Position numbers and translations under genes: made by a program. From positions 595,530 to 659,529 of the forward strand of contig CABFPE010000178.1 in the NCBI GenBank assembly GCA_900660155.1: a stretch of 64,000 bases of DNA, read 5' to 3'. The notes under the pieces were generated by a model. That model saw nothing but the letters and a program-made list of their open reading frames with translations. It did not search any database and had not been told where the DNA came from. The stretch is from Hofstenia miamia (taxonomy: Eukaryota > Xenacoelomorpha > Acoela > Hofsteniidae). This document shows, one piece after another, positions 21,891 to 32,657 of this stretch; the first letter of the stretch is position 1, and every line of letters begins with the position of its first letter.

Positions 21891-22740
21891 ATGTATGCTA
21901 TGATGAAAATGGTATATACTTGTAAAACTGATTTTAACTTTATGAAATTCAGTTACCTACTAGTTTTGTGTTCATAGATTAAAGAAAACTGAATTTCTAC
22001 AATTCAGACAGCATCCCTGATAATCAGCAAACGGGGCGAGTTTTTGAATTTCTGCCTGTGCTCCTTTGTTGTCATATTATACAACTGTGTATGCAGAATT
22101 CTTTTTGTGATAGACTGTCCCGTTAGGATCAATGTTCAAGATCATTTAAAGCAAGGAGCACCTTACATATAAGGTTTAGTGTTATGATCTGATTTACTCG
22201 GAAATTCTAAGAATTGAAGGTAAACAGAAAGTATTTCTCTGCCATGAACTGCCATTTCATCAGCAATAATAGAGAAGTGAGGGCATCGTTTCAAACAATC
22301 CCGAAAATGATCACTTACTATATCAGAAGCAACAGTCTTACTAGTGTAAAGACATCTCTTTTTTTCTGCGAGTTGTCTAACAGAGCAATAGAATTACCTT
22401 TAGTAATATAATCACATTTCCCAAAATCAATTTGTCTTCACAATGTCCTTGGAAGGCGACGAATTGTTGTTTTGCACAATAGTAGGTAGCACTTGCTTAT
22501 TGCACTTATAATTCTAATTAGCTAAACATCCCATTTCCATATCAATTCTCCTAGTGGTAGGTTCAAATTGATCTTTGAGTAGTGAGGCACAATCCATAGT
22601 CAAGCTGATACTTATGAATGAATGAAACTTTAGCACTTGATAAGCTTTATTGTAGTTGAAGGGAATTTTCACAAATATACTAAGATTCTTGCATTCACGT
22701 TCGTTCAGAAAAGCACACAAGGGAAACAAAATCCACCGCA
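21890..22740 (-). pseudogene. ZMYM/DUF4371-type hAT transposase relic
   Basis: On the minus strand, about 22710-22540 reads PLCAFLNE, LSIFVKIPFNYNKAYQVLKFH, resembling the TTF-type zinc-finger region of ZMYM-like hAT transposases (C.LF ... F...PF.NY.KA..VLK.H). Further left (about 22310-22200) it reads HFSIIADEMAVHGREILSVYLQFLEF, matching the FSIIADET...LS..LRF start of the catalytic domain. Several stops and frameshifts separate the pieces. Termini were not found. Ordinary dead DNA transposon. Confidence 0.6.
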
Positions 22741-25195
22741 GTGCATTTCGCTGTCACTGCAAGCAAGTCATTTGTAGTCACTTAGCCAACTGTGTTGAAA
22801 TGGAATCATCTTGTTTTTCGTAATTTTTTGCAAAAACGAGATTATGAAATGCAGTCTCGTGTAGGTCACAAACAGTTGTTAATGTAAACCACCTTTTCTT
22901 TGTCAGGTAGTGAAGTCCTATTAACAATTTCCGATGTGTAAACAACACAATGATCAGAATGATTGGAAACTGAAGGGGCTCATCAACAAAACCAAGAATG
23001 GGACTCATAGTTACTGCAGTAATATTAACTGAAGTTGAAATTTTTTACATCACTGTGGATGATATTGCAGCAAAAGAGGAGGATAAAGCAGGTTGAGCTT
23101 CGTAATTACTGAGTTCTTAGGCTTAAAATTCAAGCTTTACTGGAAGGCTAGTCAAAATACCAATCAATGTACCTAAAGTAGGTATAATGTTGTTAGAACG
23201 TACTAACAAAAATATGCTAAAGTTAAAATGTTCTACTACAAAAATGTTAACTTAAACAACACATGAGTTTTAAAAATTTTCATGCAAAAATCATATCAAT
23301 ATTACGTTAAAGTTTTATGAGGTAAAATATCATGCAGGTCTAAAAACGTCAAAATTAAATTAATTAATAACATAATCAATGATACTGACTATTTGAAAGA
23401 ACTTTTTAAACATCTCTCGAGAACTAAACTGAATCCATTATTACGACATTCTTACCTTGTCTTACTGCTGTGTGAGAACTACTATCATTTTCCACTCAAT
23501 GAAATTGAGTAAATCTTGGGAAAACTATTTGTAAATGTTCAACATTGAAAATCTTCAGATAAAAAGTAACCTGATTGAAATTTTAAAGTAAAATACTAAA
23601 GTTGAAACATGCGTTATTTGTTATTTTCTAGACGTTGAGTCATGCTTGAATAAAATGTACAATCAATATATCAGTAAAATGATTTTAAATGTAAGAGATG
23701 CTACGTTTCCCATTTTTTTTAATAATTAGATGTCATACGATGTTAAATAGTAAAGATAAAAATTAATGTTATTTCGTATATTTTAATAATTTATCGGCAA
23801 ACATTGTATAAAAACTGCTGTGTTTATTAATAATATCAATTGAAATTTTACTAATTTAAAAATACTAATTCTACTAAAATTATGCTGTAAAATATCACTA
23901 AAATGAAAAAAATGAGGTAACGGTAGACCTGAGTGCGCCACTGGATGGGAGGTGGCTATCCACCCTGTATGAACCCCTAATTCCACTCCTGAATATTATA
24001 TTATATACCGCAATTCATAATTTGTTTTAATTTGTTTAAGTTAAGAGCACAGCTGGGAATGTGTACAGCATGTTATCCTAAAGATGGTGCAAACCATTGC
24101 ATTTATTATACATTGCTTGTAATAACAAGAGCTGGCATACTAGATTACGTTATCAAATACTGAGAGGTAATTAATTTTATGTGTTATGAAAATTTAATTT
24201 GAGAGGGCATAGTTATGAATCACTATATTTAACCTTTGTTCACTTGAAGGCAGATCTATCCAGTAATGTCATTAATAGGCTGTTGTCGCACCATTAATGG
24301 GCTATAGAAAACTGATAAACAATTCTTCTTGAAAATCTAAATCAAACTTTAATGCAAAGCATATATTATACACAAGAATATAATAATTACTTTGCAAAAT
24401 TGTGGAATTTTAAGATTTTCAGAACTTTTCATTTTGTTGGCTATGATTGGCAAATGATTGCGATTCTTGGCCATTAATCCCATTAATGAACCATTGGTTA
24501 TTGGGCAATGCAATAGAAATGATGTTGTAGCAATATGGTGCTCCAGCCCGCAATGCTATAGGCGTGGGATAATGGTTAAATGAACCATGTGGCAAAACGT
24601 GAATTGGCCGTCAAAGTTTCTTAGTCTATATTACTTCTTCTTGTGGGTTTTTTAAGGATCGTGAAAATGAAAACCTGAAGTAGTATCAAATAATAGAAAA
24701 AACAATCACAATGTTGATTTCAGTAATCATCACCAATGTTTGTCAAATGGCAATGCCTAGTAGTTGACGTTGAAAGCAATGAGCTTGACTGAGGTCACTT
24801 CTTAAAATTTTTCATTTCTTTTTTGTTATTGTTAAATAGATTCTTAATTAGTCATATTATGCACTTGTATTTATCTTTGTATTGATTTTCTTAGAATCTG
24901 AAACCTGGCATTTTATTCCATTAACCTGAAGATAAAATTGAACATTATGTACCCATCACCCTGAATATACAGTATATTGCAAAATCGACTCAATAGCAAT
25001 TAGATCTTTGAGTTACGTTTGTCTCAGATTGGTTATTTAATTAGAATTTAATGTGATATAGTTTTATTATTTAATTTTGTAATTCCAATGAGTGTGATGC
25101 TTATTTTCATATTTTCCTGGTTCTGTATAAATAGGGCAATCATGTACGCACTAGCAGAATAAATATTTATCTTTTGCTTATTTCTTGGTTGCTTT
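22741..25195. other. No gene seen
   Basis: A 76-codon minus-strand frame (23008-22778) lies just upstream of the hAT relic and could be its N-terminus, but no motif supports this. CCTGAGTGCGCCACTG at 23928-23943 looks like an isolated hAT terminus (reverse complement CAGTGGCGCACTCAGG); no partner end was found. The rest is featureless AT-rich sequence. Confidence 0.4.
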
Positions 25196-25569
25196 CCCAA
25201 TAAACAATATATTGTTTAGAAGGCGTCTTATAATACCTTTTAAATTGTTTGGGGTTTGTTTAGACGAAATCTAGAAGACATTTAGAAATAGCATCTATGC
25301 CAGGTGCAGAAGACGAGGTTCAAACATTTAGAATTTGTTTAGACGACTTTTAGAAGACGTCTAGAAGAGGTATAGAAGACGTCTAAAAGACGTTTAGAAG
25401 ACATTTAGAAGATGTTTTATAACATCATTTGGTGGGCACTGGATGTCATTCAGCAACATTTAGTACCAGTAATGTTGTTATATATGACGCTTAGAAGACA
25501 TACCCTAAGACGTTTACAACGTGTTATAACACTATAAGACGGATACAAAACGTTTTATTGTTTATTGGG
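25196..25569. mobile_element. CCCA...TGGG palindromic element with TTTAGAAGACG array
   Basis: Perfect 14-bp inverted termini, CCCAATAAACAATA (25196-25209) and TATTGTTTATTGGG (25556-25569), enclose 374 bp. Inside, a unit of 11-12 bp close to TTTAGAAGACGT is repeated about eight times (25310-25420) and appears again inverted or degenerate near both ends. There is no coding capacity. No target duplication longer than 2-3 bp is evident. The termini begin CCCA and end TGGG like the element at 38279-39085. Confidence 0.75.
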
Positions 25570-25844
25570 TTATCTCAAATGCAAATTATTAAGATGATAG
25601 CAGATAACTAAATGCGAGGGAGTTGAGGATTTCTGCTGTCAGTACATACGCAATTTGTTGACAGCAGTTTAGTATTCCTTGGTTCCCTCTCTAGACTGAA
25701 AGATCTGTTAGGCAAATTTTGATGGCTTTATCTTTTGCTGAGACTAGAAGCCTTAAGATTCAGGTCGACCTAGATCACTTCAGTGTATACTGTCAACTGT
25801 GCTTGTATTGAATACCTTGATGGCCATCTATTGGTCATTACACT

Positions 25845-26234
25845 CAGAGGTGGATCTAGGGGGGCTGATATGCTGCAGCCATCTCTTCTTCTAAGTTCTT
25901 CACAATATTATTATAAAACATTTATTTGCTTTAATTTACGAATTAAAAAAATAAAATGAAAATCTTACTTATATAAAACTAAAATCCCCTGATTTTACAT
26001 GTTGTGATTATTTAAATATTACAAAAGTATCATTCTAGCAAATCATCCATACTCTAGGCTCATATAAGTAGGATTTATGTATTGTTCACATTGACTGAAA
26101 CACAATTAGTATCATTACTTTAAACTCAAATAATATTGAAATTGTTTAATCTTTTTCAAATACCACACTTAAAGAAATGAAAGGCAGCTTGTTTCTATAT
26201 AGAAATTTTAAAAATTTCCTAAAATCCTGTACAT

Positions 26235-26268
<34 letters not shown>

Positions 26269-27696
26269 ACGCCAACTAAAGACCTACTAAACAATTTTAT
26301 ATAACATGCTCATATTTAGGGGAAAAAATTTTGTTTCGTAATTTTTTATTTAAACTTGGAAACTGCTCGTGCTATGCATGGAGATTTCAATGGGTTGTAC
26401 TAGAAATTTAATACATTAATAAACTTTAAACAAACCATATGTTGTGTTTTTAATATTTTAGGAATGAAATAAGGAATAAATGTGATTATCATACATTTGT
26501 AAATTGATTATTTTTCACAATTTTAGCATATGACACTCCTTAATTAACTATTTAATATTATAATCATATTCAAAGCATGGTAACACCTAATGCAAAAGAG
26601 TGTATAAAATCGCAATAAATCGGGTCCATTATTGTAGGTGTATAGATTATTTTATCTGCATTCACTCAAACTTTTTAATCGGACATCTTATTGCTAAGTT
26701 CTACATAAAATAACAATGAATCACAACAATTAGAAAATATTAAAAACAAAAACTCATTAAATTACATATTAGAACTGGTTAGGGGGAAAAACATTGTGCA
26801 AATTTTTTTAAAATCAAGTTTTTTCATGATTTTGCTATTTGCATAGTATCTAATTGCTAGATAACTTTCTAAATATAACTTCTAACTCTATACTTAGCAT
26901 CAATAATGCTAAAACATCGCATTTGCACAAAATATCATTAATGAATATACTTTAAATCCGTTTTTCTCTTATTTCATGTTTTGTCAGATACAAAAAAATT
27001 GCTCTGAAGTAGCCTCTTGAATTTTGGATATTTTTCAAAGATATTCCAACTTTCTTAACACTGGAAACACCTTTTTGTCTGCTTCATTCTTCATTCAGAA
27101 AAACACTAGCTGCTAAATATACTTCCAATTATGTTGATAACCTCATTAAATTAGCTATTAGTAGACATTTTATTTCTATTCTATAATTTCCGCAATTGAA
27201 ACAGCATTTGTAAATTTATTCTCAATGAGTCAACGCAGTTCTCGTGTTAAAATACATTGATAAGAAATTTATTGTTGTATTTCTTGCAAAGATCTTGAAC
27301 GCTTCCTAAAGATCTTGATAAGGAATTTTTTTCTTTGCTCTCCTCCAAAGATCTTGAATGTTTCTTTAAAAAAATATTAGTTTTCAAACACATTATCAGG
27401 TAAATAAATTTTCCACAGCATGCATAATGTATTGTAACTTACAAGTGTTTGTTAATATTTTAAATATAGTGAAGTATTGCAATACATGTTAGGCCAATAA
27501 AAGCATCTTGTAATCTCTAAGACTCAAAACATTCACGTTGTACTTATTAAATAGTTTGAAAATCATGTAAATCGGACTAAGAATGAATAATATGTTAATA
27601 AATAAAATAGTTTATTTAAATCAAAATCATGTTGAAAACATGCCATTAAGGGGAGTGTTATGACCTCCGAGACTACCTTTTCTGGATCCACCGCTG
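25845..27696. mobile_element. Large non-autonomous hAT-like element
   Basis: The left end CAGAGGTGGATCTAG and the right end CTGGATCCACCGCTG are inverted copies over 15 bp with two mismatches. The roughly 1.85-kb interior has no open frame of note and contains a (TA)n run (26238-26266). Flanking octamers ATTACACT and ATTTACAT are similar but not identical, so the target duplication is decayed or the insertion is old. Confidence 0.6.
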
Positions 27697-29455
27697 ATTT
27701 ACATACATGTGTTTACTTAAAATAAAATCGAAAAATGGTATAATTTTTAAAGAATCCGATAGAGAGTGATGGAGTTAAAGACATGTTAGTAAACTCAAAT
27801 TCATTTGCATGACTTTCTCTAAAATTCCCGCAATTTTGTAAATTCTAATAAGGTTGTTAAAAAATTTTAATTTCCCTGCGCATACAGTGTAGTATTAAAC
27901 ATAAATCTTGCATTACCCCAGGATGTTTAATCACAACAAATAATTGTAAACAGTGGCTTATTTAGAGGGGGCATGCGGTGATATAAGCCTTCTGCGTTTC
28001 AGCGTTGATTTTTTAATAAACGAATATTTCATGAAAAGCACTTAAAAATTTAAGAACTAAGGTCTCAAAATGCACACTAACGAGCAATTTTTGCAACATT
28101 TTGACTGTTTATGGAGAGATTTTCCATGTTATTGAACTCTAAACTTGACGTTTAGCAGTTATGAAATTCTGCATTATTGAATAATTTTAATGTTACACTG
28201 ACCATAACGCTCAAATGTAAGTTATTTGAACATTTGTTTTGCGTCACATTTGTTATTAACTAATTAAGTAATTATTTTAAATAATTATTCAATTAGTTAA
28301 TAATAAATGTGACTAACCTGAAGCTCAAACTACTATTATGATTTAAAACCAAAGAGGAAGGATTTTTTTAAATGGTAATTACATTCAATTTGAAATCAAA
28401 TACAAGTGTTCTAAATATCTGCATTAAACGTTGGCACTGTAAAGTTAAAAATGAAAATGTGATAAAAATGCATAAGTGAAATAATGCTTATTCATTACAT
28501 ATATGTTAAGGAAATTTATTTATTAATGGAAGTAAATACTCTAAACTTCATATGTTTTACTTGTTTAAACTTGCTTCCGTTTTAAAGTACTTGTACCAAG
28601 GATTTCCTTTAAAGTTGTGTAAACTATCTTGAAAGAAAAAAATCCAATTTTTACAGCAGCAATTTACTTTAAAGTTAAGTAGTGTAAATTACTTTTTTGC
28701 AAAGAAGATCTGTAAATTACTGTAAATAAATGAATAAGAGAAGTATAGTTCCTTTTAGAGATGTGTGCGTTATGCATTTTTTCTAAAATTTACAGGCACC
28801 GCAGCATCATTTTGCTACAGTAAAGTCCATATTTATGAGCTTTTCAACTAAAGTTTTAATGTTCAACATATTTTTCATCAAAATTAAAATTTCTATTAAT
28901 ATTTAAAATAATATTTTCTCAAAATAGTTAACATTAATTTGTCCTCGAATTCAAAGTACTTTCTTCGACTCACTGTGTCACCACATGTTTTGTCATCGTG
29001 GTATACCGCAATGACCTTTTCCTAACCCCTACCTCACCGCGCACATCTCTATTTCCTTTTAATCTCTATAAATTTTGCTGAATAAAACGCACTGCAATCT
29101 TTGAAATCAAAATAAATTCGTTAAAAATGTAACAGGATCTGTTCAGGAAGTTGTATATTTTATTAGAACATGATTATTTGCCATTCAAATGTATTAAATT
29201 ATTTAATTGAGCGGAAACAGCTCTAAACATTAGTTGTTCCTTAAACATGAAAAATGTATTCAAGCAGGCTATCTCCAGTAATTTTTCTAGCAACCACACT
29301 TTAGACCAATATTGTCATCAATAGTCAGACATATAATTTAAGAAAATGGTTAAACCACCTTTTTTCAAAGGACATTGAAGAATTTTTATGAATCGCAAAA
29401 GAGATAAAAAAAATATTTAGTAAGCTTTGATGTAAAGAGTCTTTTACAAACATTC
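27697..29455. other. No gene; contains a palindromic repeat
   Basis: AT-rich. The inverted repeat at 28209-28330 is annotated separately. CAGTGGCTTATTTAGAGGGGGCA at about 27953 resembles a lone hAT terminus without a partner. Confidence 0.4.
28209..28330. repeat. Near-perfect palindrome, repeat family shared with 420-500
   Basis: The core arms (28244-28277 and 28279-28312) are inverted copies of about 34 bp with roughly three mismatches, starting TCACATTTGTTATTAACTAA. The outer part GCTCAAATGTAAGTTATTTGA is echoed in reverse at the right (GAAGCTCAAAC). The left side closely matches 425-500, so this is a dispersed foldback-like element. Confidence 0.7.
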
Positions 29456-29459
29456 CAGT

Positions 29460-31110
29460 AAAAATTACTATAAAGCACATCCTAAGAGTCAAAGCAAATT
29501 TATTGCTTAAATGCATGTAAAAACTATAAACTAACACATGACAAAAATATTTACAAAACTAATTAAATATGCAATATTAATTAAAGAGCAGTTTTAAAAG
29601 TAATTTGACCATGCGTTGAGTTTATTATCTATGCCCAATAATGTTTGCCTACTTAATCGAAAGTGTTTAATTTTTTTCTTGAAGCGTTTATAGTTTTTCT
29701 CACATTTTATATCAATACTTAAATCATTCCAAGAGATTGAACACTTAAAAGAAAATGAATCTTGACGATTATTGATTATTTCCAATTTTTCCGAATTTAA
29801 AATTGAGTTTACCCACATTTTCAAAATTTTTGTTTAAAATGTTTGCGATATCCTTCTTATTCTTGTACATCTTATTATCATGTTTGATTCCTTCAATGCT
29901 TATATTTAGCCCCTTAGTTTTACCAATGCTTTTATTAGAAAATTCCATTTTTGGTTAGATTTCTTTAGGCGTTTGAAATAATCCTTTAACTTACATTCAT
30001 AATTAAATTTGCGTCTCTTCTTGATTAATTGCTTAGCGTGTTCATTATTAGTCCAATTAAGATTGATGGGAGCCGATTTCGCAAGTTCAAAGAGTTTATT
30101 TTTCTTAATTACCAGGTCCTTAATCAAGTCGGAATCACGGGGTTCGTTAATCACTGGCCTTAATTTAGTGCTAATTAACTTTGTTCGCAGCGGTGCTACT
30201 TTGTTTGACGCTTTGGTGATTTCACAAGTGATGAATTTTAACATACTATCGGCATCATTAAATGTGTATGTTATATCAAAGGATATGTTCTTCAAGAGGT
30301 GTATAAATTTTTGCTCATTAAAGTTGCTAAAATCCCTAGAATAAATAACTTTCCTATTTTTTGTCCTGAACTTATGGTTACTAACATAAACGCAAAGATT
30401 GTGATCACTAAATGATTCAAACATATAAGTTTTATATTTATTACAACTATCGGATAGAAAATAATCAATTAAATTAGAAAATCTAGTTGGGTTGGTTTTA
30501 TTAATAGTTTGAAAAGCAAAAATATCACAAATATGATCAATTCTCTTTGATTCAACAGAATTTAAATAATTAGAATTAAAGTCTCCAAGGACACTAATAA
30601 ACTTATTTTCAAGAATTGCATATTCTATTTCTTCAATTTTGTGGTTACAAAATTCAGAAATATAATTTTTATTTGGATTGTAGCAAATGTTTATGAGTTC
30701 GTTGTTGCAAGAATTTGAAAAAGATTTTAGTTCAATCCACATACTTTCGGAATTCTCATGTTTAATTTCTAAATCATTCCTACGTTTTGATTTTAAGGAT
30801 TTTGGAATAAGTGTCATTAATCCCCACCACGTTCAGATCGATTTTTGAAATGAATATCATAAGTATTACAGTCTGGATTATATAAGAATGGTAAATTTTC
30901 AGAATCTTTTAACCATGTTTCAGTAAATACATATATAGCACTATTTCCAATTTTGCTGACCATTTGAATAAATTCATTGCAATTTGCACTTAAGACTTCT
31001 TCAATTTAGGTAAATAATTTTAAAAATTTTCCTTAAATTATTTAATACATCTTGTATTTTATTTTCGGAAATTGTTGGCCCTGGGTTACTTTCAATGTCT
31101 CCAGAAATAA
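29460..31110 (-). mobile_element. Internally deleted CR1-like LINE with canonical 2A motif
   Basis: Minus strand, right to left: GDIESNPGP (31102-31076), an endonuclease N-terminus (about 31000-30830: FIQMVSKIGN, IYVFTETWLKD), then a 303-codon frame (30817-29906) with SESMWIELK, ELINICYNPNKNYI, FISVLGDFNSNYL and SFSDHNLCVYVS. These are the E, N and SDH motifs of APE-type endonucleases, followed by the basic linker. The RT domain is absent: within about 100 bp the sequence passes to the ORF2 tail (29824-29594, ending LLGIDNKLNAWSNYF) and a 3' UTR-like stretch. The tail and 3' end match 47650-47900, identifying one family. A few stops also interrupt the endonuclease N-terminus. Confidence 0.88.
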
Positions 31111-31400
31111 TTATTCGAAATTTTAAGAAAGATTATAAATGATTACTTAATTAATTATAGAACTTCATAGCATAATAATTTGTTATTTTCGAAGGATGAT
31201 AGCTGAATTTTTTAAGGGATTCATGTAGCGGTATAGCAAACTGCCCTTTAATTAATATAGTGACAATAATTATAATATAATAAAAACTGCACCTGAATAA
31301 GTTCATTGATCTTAGATTAGAGAGTTAGATTGAGTGATATAGCGTTGTGGCGTAGAAAGAAGGTGATGGCGGGTACGTAAGTGATTTGATGCAACACTTG

Positions 31401-32012
31401 CCCATGTAGCCACCACCAGTGGTCCACTGGTGGGGAATGAGTGGCATGGGCGGCCACCAGTTTCCACTAGTGGACCACTGGTGGATAAGTAGTGGCAGTA
31501 GTAGCAATTTCAGCCACTCATAGCCACCAGTGGACCACTGGTGGACCACTAGTGACATCTGATTTACTCTTAATCATAAATAATATATGAGCTAATGCTT
31601 GCAACTAAAATATTATTCATTATTATGCTCTCTTAGATCTCATAAGCATATAAAATTCATTGTGAAGAGCATTTTTGCAATTTTCTGTTTGCAAAAAATT
31701 ATAAGATATATAGGCAGAATGAAATTTCAAAATAATTTATTCACGATTATTCGTAGACCTTGAAATCAATGTCTACATGAGTACCTAAAATTGGGCAAAA
31801 TACATTTTTAATTTTTTAAAAAAATAATGTTTAAAAATTGCAATTTTTTCGGAAATTGAAAATTAAATCTAAATTGGGCATTTTTGTGTGCTTGTTGTTA
31901 TTGGTTATAATAAAAAATTCAGTATTCTTACCATTGTAAATCTTAAATCAATGTAAATTGTGAGCTTGCTAGTATTTCCTTCAAGCCTTTGTTGGGTTTT
32001 GTTAGTTTAAAC
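31401..32012. mobile_element. CCCA-type element with CCACCAGTGGACCACTGG array (left end)
   Basis: From CCCATGTAGCCACC at 31401 the sequence is a run of interleaved palindromes based on CCACCAGTGG/TCCACTGGTGG (31405-31555). The following 31590-32012 aligns by eye with 38395-38825 inside the CCCA...TGGG element at 38279: both carry ATGCTTGCAA, TTTCAAAATAATTTATTCA, ACCTTGA and GTTGGG...TTTAAAC in the same order. So the core is shared but the terminal motif differs. The right terminus is missing where LINE sequence begins. Confidence 0.65.
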
Positions 32013-32657
32013 TGCAATATTTAAACTCTATTAATATAAAAGTTTGTTAGAGATCTTCTGATAAAAGAAAATACCTTATAAGATTTGGAGATTATTTTAT
32101 CAAAATGGTGAGACCATGACAATTTAGATGTAATATAGACACCAAGATCACGAATTTCATTTGTAGGATAAAACGTTTTTCCAATGAACAATAAATGAGG
32201 ACACTTATCTATGACAAAGATTATTAGAATAGATTTTTGTAAATTGAAAGACATTTTGTTATTCAAAGCCCAGTCTTTGATAAATGATAAATCATTTCCA
32301 AACGGTGAATAAATCATCGAGCTAAGTAATTAAAAGTCATCAGCAAATAAATATGGAAATTAACTTTTGCATACAGATGGAAGGTCATTTATAAAGCAAA
32401 GAAATAAAAGTGGTCCTAAGCACGATCCTTGAAGAATTCAACTCGGCACCGGTAATGCATTTGATACAACATCACCTATAATGACACGTTGAGAACTTCG
32501 TGATAAATATGATGTAACTAATGCTAATAAATTGTTAGAAATAGCAAATATATTTTTAGGTTTATCAATTAATAATGAATGTGATACTTTATCAAATGCT
32601 TTGCTAATTCAAGATAAAAAGAAAGCAAATGAAAGTTTATGTCATGAAAATGAAAAA
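32013..32657 (-). mobile_element. LINE RT fragment (motif A to thumb), CR1/Jockey type
   Basis: Minus strand reads SKAFDKVSH (motif A region, about 32620-32590), then a segment with SYLSRSSQRVIIGDVV, then QGSCLGPLLFLCFINDLP (about 32440-32390), LFADDF (about 32350) and the thumb NNKMSFNLQKS...IRDLGVYITSKLSWSHHFDKI (32290-32060). Two or three stops interrupt it, and Phe follows ADD. The 5' side is interrupted by the hAT element beginning at about 32658. Confidence 0.85.

Noticed and set aside
25310-25420. CRISPR-like spacing of the TTTAGAAGACG repeats
   Set aside because: Units are 11-12 bp, contiguous and degenerate with no unique spacers, inside a palindromic element of a eukaryotic genome.
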